Source: Symsagittifera roscoffensis (lineage: Eukaryota > Xenacoelomorpha > Acoela > Convolutidae). Taken from it: a stretch of DNA of 64,000 nucleotides. The notes beneath the pieces are model-generated. The model was not told where the DNA came from. It did no database searches and worked only from the letters and a program-made list of their open reading frames with translations. The DNA lies in contig NW_026970991.1 in the NCBI RefSeq assembly GCF_963678635.1, positions 1 through 64,000 of the forward strand. Reading direction: 5' to 3'. A program made the translations under genes and the position numbers. Positions within the stretch are counted from its first letter, which is position 1; each line of letters begins with the position of its first letter. Shown in pieces: positions 32,505-41,879 of this stretch.

Positions 32505-34440
32505 TGTTTGTTGAAGTTACTGAAGTAATTCAGGAAAATTTCAAGAAAATTTAGGAGAATTTCAAGTAGAACTGGTTATGGAAAAGCAAAAGCGAGAAGT
32601 GACTAGCACCAAAAAACTTTGCGGGTAAGGGCAAGTAGAAGCCATTAACGAGAGTTATACTTCGCCGTCTTGGCAATAAGTCTTTTCCTTTCCAAAAACA
32701 GGGTTTATTCTAGCTTTAAGCTCTATATGTCTCATCACTCTGCTCAAGTGGAGGGGTTTTGTATACTAAAAACTGATTCATTTACAGCCTCAAACTTTTG
32801 CTGTTAATTTTAAGGGTTAGCGATAAAATTTTGGCTTTTTTTAGGCGACTGGTTTAGACTTTCAATTAACATTTCAGCACTAAATTACAAAATTTAATGC
32901 TTAGAATGATTCAGATAGAGCCTAAAACTTTTTCTGACTAATTTTAACCGTGAAACAGTAATTTCCTAATGATTTCAAGCCCACTTCTTGGTTTGCGTAA
33001 ATAGGTATAATAAAAAGTAGATTTATGAGATAAAAGTATTCAGAAAGTAAAGCCCTCAACTAACTAATTAAGTTGAAAAAATAGTAAACTTAAAAAATGA
33101 AAATTTTGCAAATTTGACACCTTGATAGTTACCGATGCATGATAAGCATAGATTGTCATTTGAATGTGTAAAAGATATCGGAATCAAAGTTTCCTTCATG
33201 TCATTCGGTGTCCCGTGAAACATTTCATATCATGTCCTTCGAAATATTAAGGCATGGCCGTTTGGTTTAAGGGGCAATAGCTAACCCGGCGTTGCTCGTC
33301 GCTACGCTCCTCGGGAACGCCTCCCGTTCTGTAATTTCAAGTGAAATTATTTTTTTTCAAAATAAAGGAAAACCTCAAACTTTTTATGTTGTGAAAAAAG
33401 GAAAAGTAATGTTTAAAAAAGTGTCTTTTAAATCTATCAATAAAAAAACCAGTAAGTTTTGTGGGACCTCGAGCACAGTTCTACTGGTCAAGTTCGAAAT
33501 TTAAAAAACATAATTTTTTAACTTCTTTTTTCCTTCATTTTTAGCTTGAATTATTCGTTCGTTTTAAATTCAAGTGAATGTGGTTTGAAATTTTTAGGAG
33601 CTATCTGATACGTAATTAGGACAAGCGTAGAAATTCAAAAAAAAAACAATTATAGCCCAATCAATGAGAGTAGACGCCTGAAAAGTTGTGATTTTTTGAG
33701 AAAATCTGATTTTTGTGAAAATATTGAAAAAAAAAATTGGGAAAAAATTTTTTTTCTCTCCAAATCCATTGAAACTACCCTCAATCAATTTGCCATGAAT
33801 TTCTGAGCAGGGTTAAGGGTCATGTTCATTTTTCGAAAAAAAAACATAATTTTTTTTTTTTTCACATTTTTACCAAAAAATTGTCCGTTTTTCACCCAAA
33901 ACATGTATATGAATGTAATATAATGCAGATTTATGGCTTAAAACACTCTCTGTTACTTTGCGTAAGACCTGGCTAACCCCACCGGGCACAAAGTATGATG
34001 AGAGAGAGAGGACAGAGAGTGTTTGATAAAAAAGCCAAATAAATATGGTTGGACTACCAACAAGAAAATGTTGGACCCTTCCATATTTATCTTTCTTTTG
34101 AAAAGAAAGCAATATCCCGAAAAGGATATTCCAAATGGGGTTCACTAGTGAGCAAGTGTATTTATCTCTCTCTCTCTCTCTCTCTCATTCTTTCTCAAAC
34201 AACAATTTTAGCGTAAAATTATTCTCGATTTCTGATTTTTTTCTAGTTTTTCTCTAAGATTTTGCTGAAAACTTTACGGGGCAAACTTTAATTGATCTAT
34301 TAAGCAAAATAAAAACTGAGACAAAAAATATACACACAGTAATGTTAAAACAGCTTAGAAGTCAAATCAAACAAAAATGAAAATATAAAACCTTGGAATA
34401 ATATTTGAAACAAAAGAAGGAAAGTTTTTTGTTTAAGTTA
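32505..34440. other. 1.9 kb non-coding part of the Maverick
   Basis: Upstream of polB and downstream of the 34441 gene. It holds one arm of an inverted repeat (33212-33326), an A/T-rich low-complexity section (33600-33870) and a CT microsatellite (34158-34188). A short frame at 33870-34145 has no family features and is not called. Confidence 0.5.
33212..33326 (+). repeat. inverted repeat bracketing an accessory block, left arm
   Basis: About 115 bp including GGCCGTTTGGTTTAAGGGGC and CGTCGCTACGCTCCTCGGGA. It matches 36809-36922 in opposite orientation with few differences. GC-rich against an AT-rich background, so it stands out as foreign to the surrounding sequence. Confidence 0.8.
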
Positions 34441-35085
34441 TTAGAAACCTCGAAACTGTAGTTTTCTCTTTTTTGGCGCATAGCAAGCTGCATTTGGAGG
34501 AGTGCCTTGAATGAGATCTGGGGTGACTAGATCAATTGTCTCCGCACTAGATGAAACCCGAGCATCCGAATAGGAAGTTGATTGTTCTGGAGTTGAAACT
34601 GGTCCCCTAACAAACGACTCGGGAGACATTGCTGTCGGAATATCCCAGTACGCTTCGCGCTCTGCATAGTCACGAATACATCCCTCCTGATTTTCATACA
34701 ACGGCATTGACTCGCAGTCATACGCGAAGAGAATTTTTCTTGGAGACTGCTCGAGCGAGGTTGTGTCGTTTATCTCCGTCTTTTCTAATGCCGGATAGCT
34801 CTCGTGAATAGTGCAACTCTCGTACATTCGTTTTCGATTCTGTCTAAGTAGATCGATGTGATCAAGGAGGTAGTTTGGTAGCATGATATGACTTTTTGTA
34901 GTCCATTCCTCGTTTTGATTCTCGTCGTTTTTTCGGGGAGCCAAGTCATTGAACGGACTTGCTGTAGACGGAGAGACTCTCTCTTTCTGTTGATGGATGA
35001 CTGCAATCGACTCTCTCGTGTATGTTTGGTAGATAATGGTTCTTTCTCGATCAGACACTGAGATTATTTGTAAAGGACTAGTCAT
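34441..35085 (-). CDS. accessory protein of 214 aa with PC4-like N-terminus and polar tail
   Basis: No firm family. The first 30 residues (LQIISVSDRERTIIYQTYTR) and residues 65-85 (SHIMLPNYLLDHIDLLRQNR) could form the strand-strand-helix pattern of PC4-like ssDNA-binding proteins. The rest is Ser/Thr/Pro/acidic and ends in basic APKKRKLQFRGF, a good nuclear localisation signal. A hydrophobic-acidic ETIDLVTPD stretch resembles a SUMO-interacting motif. It faces away from the plus-strand pair that begins at 35712 and lies within the inverted-repeat-bracketed block. The gene at 53282 has a similar layout (short domain, acidic/proline tail). Confidence 0.6.
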   Translation of the reverse strand: MTSPLQIISVSDRERTIIYQTYTRESIAVIHQQKERVSPSTASPFNDLAPRKNDENQNEEWTTKSHIMLPNYLLDHIDLLRQNRKRMYESCTIHESYPALEKTEINDTTSLEQSPRKILFAYDCESMPLYENQEGCIRDYAEREAYWDIPTAMSPESFVRGPVSTPEQSTSYSDARVSSSAETIDLVTPDLIQGTPPNAACYAPKKRKLQFRGF

Positions 35086-35711
35086 GACTTGAAGAGGTTT
35101 AAAGTTTTGTTAAAATGAAATGACTGAACTACCGAAATGAAATTGAGAGAATGAAAAGTATGAAAAGTTTATTAATGAAAATGAGATCAGGAAAGGGGTG
35201 GCATAGTTCAATTAGGTCAAAGCTAATAACTTTTTAGGCGAAGCTATCAAATTTTATTCATTCTTTTAAGCATGACGCCTGAGGTCATGTTAGGAATGAA
35301 TGTGAAAACCCGATTTTTTAGATTTATGTGACAGCTTTATTATAGTGGCTACGGGCGAAAGCACTCAAAATCAAGTTTTCATGATAGTTTGCCAGACATT
35401 CATTGTTATGCTGTTAGAAATTCATTACCATGATTCATAACAGTCATTAAAATAACCGTCACAATAAATAACACTAGAAGATTTTTAGAGTATAGCCGGG
35501 GGAAAAAGTAACTAAATACCCATATAAAAAGAGGTTTATCGTTAAAGAAATTATATCCTTGGTGATTAAGTCTTATCAATATGGCTTAGGGCGCTCGTAA
35601 ACTTTATCACCTAAATTTTTACTTTGGGAGCGCATGATCTGTCTCGTATACTGTGATCAGTCATTCTTCAACGTTCCACACTAAAAACCAGTTGGTTGTT
35701 ATTCATTTATA

Positions 35712-36071
35712 ATGTACGCTTCTCTTGACACGGATGTAGACTATTTCGATGATTTTAGGGATATATCTTCGAATGATAAACGTTTAGTTAGAGTCGGTGC
35801 AAAAACATTCGCACAGACCGGTACTTACATAACTATCAAATTGTACAAAAAAGACGAAGAGGGAACTTTTAAGTATCGACAAGGAATAACTTTGTCAACT
35901 GGTGAATTCGAGTCCTTGGCGGACAATTACACAAAAATTAAAAGGTTGACGAAAGCAAAAAACTGCGACGTGACTGAAAAACTTAGAAAAAAGCGAAACA
36001 AATCTAAAAAATCTTCATGCTCTGAAAAGGAATGCGAAAGTGAAAACGATGATAACTGTCGGGTTGTGTAA
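35712..36071 (+). CDS. PC4/p15-like putative ssDNA-binding protein, 119 aa
   Basis: Residues 35-80 (TGTYITIKLYKKDEEGTFKY, then RQGITLSTGEFESLADNY) follow the PC4 pattern: strands with alternating hydrophobics, then G-I-x-L and a helix with an aromatic residue. PC4 proteins bind ssDNA and assist transcription or replication. The C-terminal third is basic then acidic (KKRNKSKKSS, ECESENDD). A similar protein is encoded at 55886-56176, sharing the YFD...D start and the strand-helix layout. The gene is plus-strand, opposite to most of the element, and is followed after 37 bp by the next gene. Confidence 0.6.
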   Translation: MYASLDTDVDYFDDFRDISSNDKRLVRVGAKTFAQTGTYITIKLYKKDEEGTFKYRQGITLSTGEFESLADNYTKIKRLTKAKNCDVTEKLRKKRNKSKKSSCSEKECESENDDNCRVV

Positions 36072-36108
36072 CATTATCAACTCGTTATTCGATTGAAACT
36101 TCAAAGCA

Positions 36109-36735
36109 ATGGTTGAAGCAATGTATGAGCAATCCCCTGATTATTTCAAACAATTCCGTAAAAATTACAAATTTTTCATCCTGAATCATGAACCCAACTT
36201 TTCAGGCTTCGCTTCAAAAGCAAATTTTGCAGTATCCTCCCATTCGAATAAATTAGATTTTTGCAACCATTCGATTGACAACGAAAAACATTATCATGTG
36301 CTGGTCGAATTTACGAAAGAGTCTACCGATTTACTTAACAAGATGACTTCAAAAGCCTTCGTTGTTCCTTGTCTTCTCTCTACATTCAAATATTTAATTT
36401 TGGGTTGCTCCAACTATGAATTGTCTGGCCCTCTGATGGAAAAACTGAAAATAGCTGTGAATTATAACTCTATCAACAACTTAGATGTTAGTGGTGTTCC
36501 AGTTCGCAGACGATTGCCTCAAGTTTGCTTCGGCTCGCAGACTAAATCTGTTCAAACTCAAACTGACCTGATTACTAACGTAACAATTGAACGCTTTACT
36601 AATATTTTGAATGGTGAAAACGCTGCTGAGTTTTCTAAAATAATTGACATAATTTTAAGTGGGTATGGTTGTATGGAAATTGATTCAAACACTTTGTTTG
36701 TGAAATTTATCATGGAGAAGAAATTCAAGTTTTAA
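36109..36735 (+). CDS. accessory protein of 208 aa with HYHVLVEF and TQT motifs
   Basis: Unknown family, homologous by eye to the protein of 56394-56987: shared M-x2-AM start, central helix region, and an FSKIIDIILSGYG / LFKIIDCFIDCHG block near the C-terminus. Residues 63-70 (HYHVLVEF) look like the H-x-H motif of HUH rolling-circle initiators, but no tyrosine motif is clear and the homolog has only one of the histidines, so this is weak. Residues near 145 (KSVQTQTDL) match the TQT motif bound by dynein light chain LC8; the homolog keeps KLVSTQTLG. It ends in basic EKKFKF. Confidence 0.6.
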   Translation: MVEAMYEQSPDYFKQFRKNYKFFILNHEPNFSGFASKANFAVSSHSNKLDFCNHSIDNEKHYHVLVEFTKESTDLLNKMTSKAFVVPCLLSTFKYLILGCSNYELSGPLMEKLKIAVNYNSINNLDVSGVPVRRRLPQVCFGSQTKSVQTQTDLITNVTIERFTNILNGENAAEFSKIIDIILSGYGCMEIDSNTLFVKFIMEKKFKF

Positions 36736-36764
36736 ATATTGGTTTTCTTTCGCTCTTGTATACC

Positions 36765-36796
<32 letters not shown>

Positions 36797-37022
36797 TTAC
36801 TACACAAGCGGGAGGCGTTCCCGAGGAGCGTAGCGACGAGCAACGCCGGGTTAGCTATTGCCCCTTAAACCAAACGGCCATGCCTTAATAATTCGAAGGA
36901 CTTGATATGAAACTTTTCGCGGTTCACATAAACTTGCAGAAAAAAAATTTGTTGTTAATAAGAATGAATTGAAAAAAAAAAAAACGAATTTATAAATTTT
37001 ACAAAAACATCAATAAATTAAT
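36736..37022. other. non-coding gap with poly(A) run and inverted-repeat arm
   Basis: Contains an A-run at about 36765-36793 and the right inverted-repeat arm, and separates the plus-strand accessory pair from the minus-strand capsid cluster. Confidence 0.6.
36809..36922 (-). repeat. inverted repeat bracketing an accessory block, right arm
   Basis: Inverse copy of 33212-33326. A run of about 29 A residues (about 36765-36793) lies just inside it, next to the 3' end of the plus-strand gene at 36109-36735. Confidence 0.8.
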
Positions 37023-37460
37023 TTAGAATAACATATGTTTGGCAAATCTTATCAAATCATGATCATTAAGTTTGAAACCTATTGGAAATTTGTTTGTAAT
37101 TATAACATGAGCAACATAAATACAATAAAGTCCGCATAACACTGAATCAGCTGATTGTATTGGTTTTTTCAACAGTAGCTGATTTCCCTCGTGAATTGTT
37201 CGTCGCATATTCTTGTACACGAGGGGATAATCACATAATCGTTTACCTAGAGGATCTGCGAAGAATATCTGTCCTCCAGCTTGAGCAAAAAGCAACCAGT
37301 GGGTTCCAGGTTGATCCGATGGTGAGGCATTCATAATCATGAACGTATTATCGTTTTTCAGTACTGAAGAGCATGGCAAATCTGCCGGAAAAACACCTCT
37401 AAAGCGATGTTTCAAATGTTTACAACGGTTAATGATTTCTACTAGTTGAAGATTATCCAT
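37023..37460 (-). CDS. adenain-like cysteine protease (capsid maturation)
   Basis: 145 aa with the order of the adenovirus-type maturation protease: His in GTHWLLF, Asp in IFFADPLGK, and Cys in IQSADSVLCGLYC. In Polintons this enzyme is expected to process capsid precursors. It lies 7 bp downstream of the major capsid gene on the same strand, the usual morphogenesis cluster. All three catalytic positions are present and the length is normal for a compact family member. Confidence 0.88.
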   Translation of the reverse strand: MDNLQLVEIINRCKHLKHRFRGVFPADLPCSSVLKNDNTFMIMNASPSDQPGTHWLLFAQAGGQIFFADPLGKRLCDYPLVYKNMRRTIHEGNQLLLKKPIQSADSVLCGLYCIYVAHVIITNKFPIGFKLNDHDLIRFAKHMLF

Positions 37461-37467
37461 GTCTATC

Positions 37468-38784
37468 TTAGGTCATAAGAGTGTTTTTGGTAATTTTTCT
37501 ATCTGAACGCACATAAACTGTTGATGCACGCTCTCCCATAAACAATAACTCGACGTTATTAGCGAGACCTGCGTCAAACTTGAGTTCGAGCGAAATAGTG
37601 CAATTGGTCAATTCAGGATGAATAAAATCGTGTGAAGCCTCCTGAGTAGACGTGAGATCAAAAGCCATAATATAATGATTATCATAATTAGCGAGACTGA
37701 TTCCATGACTAGTGTTTAAAACAAAATCAAGAGCCTCAAGCGTATTGTAATAAATTCTTTTATTGTCTGATGTTGAGATGGGAGTTCCGGCAATGGGTAG
37801 ACCGTTTCTGTAAACAATGATCTCATTCAACCCAAATTTCTGGTAATGAAAAGGGTTTGTTCTATTAGTACCCAAATATGCTTCGTTTATGCTCATTGCT
37901 ACTATCATTCTTCGAAAAGGTTCTTTTGCAAAAACATCCTCTTGTCGCCAGCTTTGTACTCCTGCAGTTGCGAGAAACGTTTTTGGTACTACTTCGATGT
38001 AATTGTAAATTGCCGGGTTCTTCAACAAAGTTTTTTCTATTGATGAGAGAACATAGTCAGTCACAGTCATCTTTCTGACATAGAGGTTAGCTTCGATTAT
38101 TTGGACCTTGTAGTGTTTAGCTGCATCTTCAGATATGACAACAAAATCATTAGGAGAACGTCTAAGAGACAATCTTATTGTCACAACGCTAAGTAGATGC
38201 TTGTCACACGACAAAAAATCGCAAGCAATTTTACCAAATAGCTTCAGCTCGCTCGAGGCCGCAACGAGACCTTTACGCTCCGTAACATCATCAGCTCTCC
38301 TTCCAGCACCGTCAATGGCTGATGGATTTTCTTCATAATAATAACCTTGACAAGCCAACCATGTTTTCTTGGCATCATTACCGTATGAAAACTCGGTCTC
38401 AATAAAGCTTTTATGGGCAAAATTAGCATTGGTAGTTGATATTTTTTCACCATTCAGAGACAGTGTACACTCAGAAAATAATGAAGATAAAGGATTGTTA
38501 ACAAAATACGGCGTATCTCTGTTTGCCGCCTCTGTAGCATGTGTTCGAAGCACGTTTCCATTGCTTCGAACAATTCGTGCAACTATTTCCAAACGAGTAC
38601 GTTGAAGATCGATGAAATTATTTCTGTCGCCGAGTACTTCAAACTCTAGCATAGGACCATCAGGGGAGTAGGAAGGTCCAATTTTTTGGGTGAATGCATT
38701 TTCAAAAGTGACAAGCAAAGGCGGTTTCTCAAATAAGTCCAAGGAGCTGTGAGTTGCTTCACTCGGGATTAAATTAGAAATCAT
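37468..38784 (-). CDS. major capsid protein (double jelly-roll, Polinton type)
   Basis: 438 aa. The sequence has the features I know from Polinton double jelly-roll capsid proteins: an F-E-N-A-F start region, LEFEVLGDRNNFIDLQRTRL near residue 50, PLSSLFSECTLSLNGEKIS near 95, and a conserved GLNEIIVYRNGLPI block around 325. It should form the hexameric capsomers of an icosahedral particle. Its start overlaps the end of the small basic gene by 11 bp (38774-38784). Confidence 0.88.
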   Translation of the reverse strand: MISNLIPSEATHSSLDLFEKPPLLVTFENAFTQKIGPSYSPDGPMLEFEVLGDRNNFIDLQRTRLEIVARIVRSNGNVLRTHATEAANRDTPYFVNNPLSSLFSECTLSLNGEKISTTNANFAHKSFIETEFSYGNDAKKTWLACQGYYYEENPSAIDGAGRRADDVTERKGLVAASSELKLFGKIACDFLSCDKHLLSVVTIRLSLRRSPNDFVVISEDAAKHYKVQIIEANLYVRKMTVTDYVLSSIEKTLLKNPAIYNYIEVVPKTFLATAGVQSWRQEDVFAKEPFRRMIVAMSINEAYLGTNRTNPFHYQKFGLNEIIVYRNGLPIAGTPISTSDNKRIYYNTLEALDFVLNTSHGISLANYDNHYIMAFDLTSTQEASHDFIHPELTNCTISLELKFDAGLANNVELLFMGERASTVYVRSDRKITKNTLMT

Positions 38785-39190
38785 TTTTAACCCTTGTAAA
38801 GAAATCGGAGCGACTTCTCTGTGCAGTTCGTTTTCTGGGAATGACGCGCCTCGTTTTTCGTTTAAACGCCGTCGTTCTTTTCGGATGACTTTTCCGAGAT
38901 CTACTTCCTCCTCCTACTTGCTTTTTGATTGTTTTTCTAACGGTGCTTTTGAGTGCCTGCTTAGGACTTTTTCTTTTTGTTGCAACTTCTATCAGTTCTG
39001 GAGCTGCCTGAAGAAGTAGTTCTTTTCCGATTTTTTTAGCCGCGGGTATCACAAATTTTCGAGCCAGTGGAAGTGCGACTCTTCCTATTCCCAAGGCTAA
39101 TGCACCGAAGCCACTGCCTCGTTGTCTATAATGCCCCGAGAAATGTGGTAGGTTTGCTTGGTTGTGGTAATATGAATCCATTTTGATCAA
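38774..39190 (-). CDS. small very basic virion protein (adenovirus pVI/pX-like position)
   Basis: 138 aa. A GFGALALGIGRVALPLARK stretch near the N-terminus could be an amphipathic or membrane-active helix. The second half is highly basic (KRTTAFKRKTRRVIPRKRT), fitting a DNA-condensing core protein. In Polintons a small basic protein next to the capsid genes is usual; function here is inferred from charge and position. It overlaps the minor capsid gene by four bases (ATGA type, 39187-39190) and the major capsid gene by 11. Confidence 0.65.
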   Translation of the reverse strand: MIKMDSYYHNQANLPHFSGHYRQRGSGFGALALGIGRVALPLARKFVIPAAKKIGKELLLQAAPELIEVATKRKSPKQALKSTVRKTIKKQVGGGSRSRKSHPKRTTAFKRKTRRVIPRKRTAQRSRSDFFTRVKNDF

Positions 39191-40080
39191 TTGCTAAACT
39201 TTTGAAATTTCAAAGTCAGAACAACTTTTCCCCCTCCAGCGAAAGGAACAAGTCCTCCAGTTTCTGTGCGCAAGTTCACAGAAATATTGGAAATATTATT
39301 GACCAAAAGTTTTTTAAAATCCAAATTACTAAACACTTTACGATGATTCGGTTCAATTGTACATGCGTAACCGTTTTTCACTCGACGATTTGTATCAATG
39401 ACTCGTAAAAGGGGTGCTTTTGTGTCTCCGACTATTTGATAATGAATTATGTCCAGATAAATAAACATAAGCTGAGTACCAGCGCATACATCAACGGGAT
39501 AGTCAGCAATAAGATCTTGGGTAGAGAATGTGCTATGTTTCGTGCTTCCTTGTTTGTAACCTATATGATAACCAGTTCCATCTCTGACGCCTTTGAATCC
39601 AAGTAGACTAGGAATTTGCGGGCTTGAAAAAGTTATACCTTCCCAATAATGCAGCCATAAGGAAAGATGTTTGGTTATTGGATCTATTACGTAATCCAAT
39701 TTCTCTAATTCTGTCTTTCGACGAATCTCGTCCAGTATTTGATCAATGCTCGTATATTCTCCTTTTGTTAATTTTGCTGTTTCTCCAAGGTAAGGTCTGG
39801 AGATCTTGTCTTTCTCAACTTTCATGCTTGCTATAACCCGATCTTTTTTGTAGTACACAATGTTGTTGTCAGTTACGTTGTTTATCTGAGTAGGGAAGGT
39901 AATTTCTGTAACTGCTACTCTCCATTCACCTTGCAAATTTATTTCTTCACTCAGGAGATTTTTGAAGTTGGCCAGAGTGTTATCCTTAAAAACGTTCATT
40001 GATGCAGATGAAACTAGGGTAATTGTGAAGGAAGGGGGAACATTATGGGTGAAAAGACTGTCGGAAGTGCCCTCAGTCAT
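39187..40080 (-). CDS. minor capsid protein (penton, single jelly-roll)
   Basis: 297 aa. The N-terminal half (ANFKNLLSEEINLQGEWRVA, then VTEITFPTQINNVTD) is the recognisable Polinton minor capsid signature. It should form the five-fold vertices. It is placed between the integrase (8-bp overlap) and the basic protein, in the compact minus-strand morphogenesis cluster. Confidence 0.85.
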   Translation of the reverse strand: MTEGTSDSLFTHNVPPSFTITLVSSASMNVFKDNTLANFKNLLSEEINLQGEWRVAVTEITFPTQINNVTDNNIVYYKKDRVIASMKVEKDKISRPYLGETAKLTKGEYTSIDQILDEIRRKTELEKLDYVIDPITKHLSLWLHYWEGITFSSPQIPSLLGFKGVRDGTGYHIGYKQGSTKHSTFSTQDLIADYPVDVCAGTQLMFIYLDIIHYQIVGDTKAPLLRVIDTNRRVKNGYACTIEPNHRKVFSNLDFKKLLVNNISNISVNLRTETGGLVPFAGGGKVVLTLKFQKFSN

Positions 40081-41293
40081 GATTGTCCTTCTCCAGAACG
40101 CGAATCAGTTCAGACTCGTAAAATTTTCCCTCAATCGGTTCTCTGTTAGAATCAATCAAATTGTATGTTGGGGGATTTCGTGTTGGTATGTCAAAAACTT
40201 CAAACACTTCATCGGTGAACGATTGTTTGTAACCCTTGCGAAAACGTATGTCTACTTTGGCAAGTCTAACATAATCACCAACATAAAGCTTTGGACGTCG
40301 AACTAACTTCAAAGACTGTTCTGCTCTTAATGAAATCAGGCGAGGAACATCTTTTTTAGTTACTTTATTTGGTGCAAGATTTGTGACACGATTTGTTCTC
40401 GAATTAATTGCATTGACAAAATCTTGCAATTTGTCAATGTATGAGTAAGTCCATTTATCCTCCAAGTACTTATAAATAAGATTTTTCAAGGAACGGATAT
40501 TTCTCTCAGCGAATGCGGACTTTTTCTCGCTCTCTGTGCTATATGTGTTTATGCCTTTCTTTTTACATAATGCTTCGAAGGACCCTTTAAACTCTGTGCC
40601 CTTGTCCACCCATACTTTTTCCGGTTGTTTTGTCGTTATCATTAGTTTGAACGCTTCTGCTGTTGTAGTAGCATACTTTGATTTCAAGGGTTGCACTCTG
40701 AGATAGCGGGACATGCAGTCAACTGCAACAAGCAGATACTTAACATCATGGTTGTACTGGGCAAGTTTATCAACAAAGGCCAGATCTAATGACCAGATTT
40801 CGTCGATATCGTAAACTATGACCTTGAGTCGCGGCGTTTTTCGGATCACAGTTCGATATTTTGTGTAAGCAGGTTCAGTATGAAGGAAATGTTTAACTTT
40901 CTTTCGCGACAAATTGCTTGCTTTTATCAAGTTGTTCACACTACCAAATAACGCGGGACCTTTGTCACTGTATTTAGTTTTCAACAATTTTTCTTCAATC
41001 TTGGTAATTTTCCCATTGTTTTGTTTGCGCCTTCGTCTTTTCTGACGTTGGAGAATCTGAATCGTTATGGGGCGTTCCGTATGAGTCAGAGCCTTCTTCT
41101 GACTCTTTTTCACGTTTTTGGTTTTGGGTTTTTCTATTACCGCTGAGACTTTTTCGTTTGTGTTTTTTACTTCTCTTAAGGTTTGCACTACTTTTTTCCT
41201 GCCAAGTGGGCGATGTTGAGCGGGTTCTTGAGGGTCCGGGTTCTCGTTTCTCTTGAGCGTTAAAAGACGCTGACTGAACCGCGTGTTTGGCAT
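40073..41293 (-). CDS. retroviral-type integrase (rve) of the Maverick
   Basis: 406 aa. A catalytic core with D170 (IWSLDLAFVD), D230 (VWVDKGTEF) and E263 (FAERNIRSLK). A helical N-terminal part (about 105-140, SVNNLIKASNLSRKKVKHFL) is typical of Polinton integrases, and a small C-terminal barrel (LYVGDYVRLAKVD, about 340-400) follows. The first 100 residues are Lys-rich and overlap the upstream gene by 299 bp in another frame. No later ATG precedes the core, so either this overlap is real or the N-terminus is supplied by splicing. Confidence 0.88.
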   Translation of the reverse strand: MPNTRFSQRLLTLKRNENPDPQEPAQHRPLGRKKVVQTLREVKNTNEKVSAVIEKPKTKNVKKSQKKALTHTERPITIQILQRQKRRRRKQNNGKITKIEEKLLKTKYSDKGPALFGSVNNLIKASNLSRKKVKHFLHTEPAYTKYRTVIRKTPRLKVIVYDIDEIWSLDLAFVDKLAQYNHDVKYLLVAVDCMSRYLRVQPLKSKYATTTAEAFKLMITTKQPEKVWVDKGTEFKGSFEALCKKKGINTYSTESEKKSAFAERNIRSLKNLIYKYLEDKWTYSYIDKLQDFVNAINSRTNRVTNLAPNKVTKKDVPRLISLRAEQSLKLVRRPKLYVGDYVRLAKVDIRFRKGYKQSFTDEVFEVFDIPTRNPPTYNLIDSNREPIEGKFYESELIRVLEKDNHD

Positions 41294-41879
41294 TTCGATT
41301 TATTACCAGGTTTTCATTCAAGTTGAGAGCAGTTAAAATGTTAATGAACGCCGGATTGTGTAGTTTTTTCGTTGGTTGTTGTATGTCGTATAAAAATATT
41401 GTAGCTTTAAGTCCTGTTGGTACTTTATCTACATATATCACCTCATTGTCATGGTTTATGGTTACTCTTTCTGAATTTTCTATAATTTCAAGTACGGTTT
41501 TTGCTCTAACAAATTTTTTGTCTTCTAAAACTTGTAACTGTCCTAAAATGCTTTCGGTCTGTCTATTGTGTTTCTCTTCTAGTTTTTCGTCTTTAACACG
41601 TTCGACCGGTACTTCTTCATCGTCCGTTAACAGTTTAAGCTGTTCTTGTTGGGGCTCAACATTATCCGTAAATGTTTCCTTCGTTGCAGTAGTCTTACTA
41701 GTTTGTGGAGGTAATTGGGGTCTAAGCCGGTTAAGATAGGACAGTTGAGCATTTTTATGTTTAATATTATTATCATGAAGAACACGTGCAGCATGTGGCT
41801 GCTCTTTAACATATAAATGTTTCGGAATTAGAATGAATTCTTCAGCAGTCATCATTAAGTTGTGAGGTACTTGTAACAA
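40995..41879 (-). CDS. conserved Polinton protein of unknown function, 294 aa
   Basis: The N-terminus (AEEFILIPKHLYVKE) and the 110-185 region (LEDKKFVRAKTVLEIIENSE, then PAFINILTALNLNENLVINR) correspond to a protein often found beside the integrase in metazoan Polintons. I recognise the pattern but not a named function. The C-terminal 100 residues are Lys/Ser-rich, probably disordered, and overlap the integrase start in another frame. Its start overlaps the end of the next gene upstream by 25 bp. Confidence 0.65.
   Translation of the reverse strand: MLQVPHNLMMTAEEFILIPKHLYVKEQPHAARVLHDNNIKHKNAQLSYLNRLRPQLPPQTSKTTATKETFTDNVEPQQEQLKLLTDDEEVPVERVKDEKLEEKHNRQTESILGQLQVLEDKKFVRAKTVLEIIENSERVTINHDNEVIYVDKVPTGLKATIFLYDIQQPTKKLHNPAFINILTALNLNENLVINRNAKHAVQSASFNAQEKREPGPSRTRSTSPTWQEKSSANLKRSKKHKRKSLSGNRKTQNQKREKESEEGSDSYGTPHNDSDSPTSEKTKAQTKQWENYQD

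Noticed and set aside
33870..34145. 91-codon minus-strand frame in the Maverick gap
   Set aside because: No recognisable features, sits in low-complexity sequence next to a microsatellite, and has no counterpart in the other element.
36765..36793. A-run as evidence of a processed pseudogene
   Set aside because: The upstream gene lies within the Maverick and has no sign of a retroposed copy (no target duplication seen). Kept only as a feature of the block edge.
41287..41739. 150-codon plus-strand hydrophobic frame
   Set aside because: Antisense of the 40995-41879 gene; its hydrophobicity mirrors the Lys/Glu-rich codons on the other strand.
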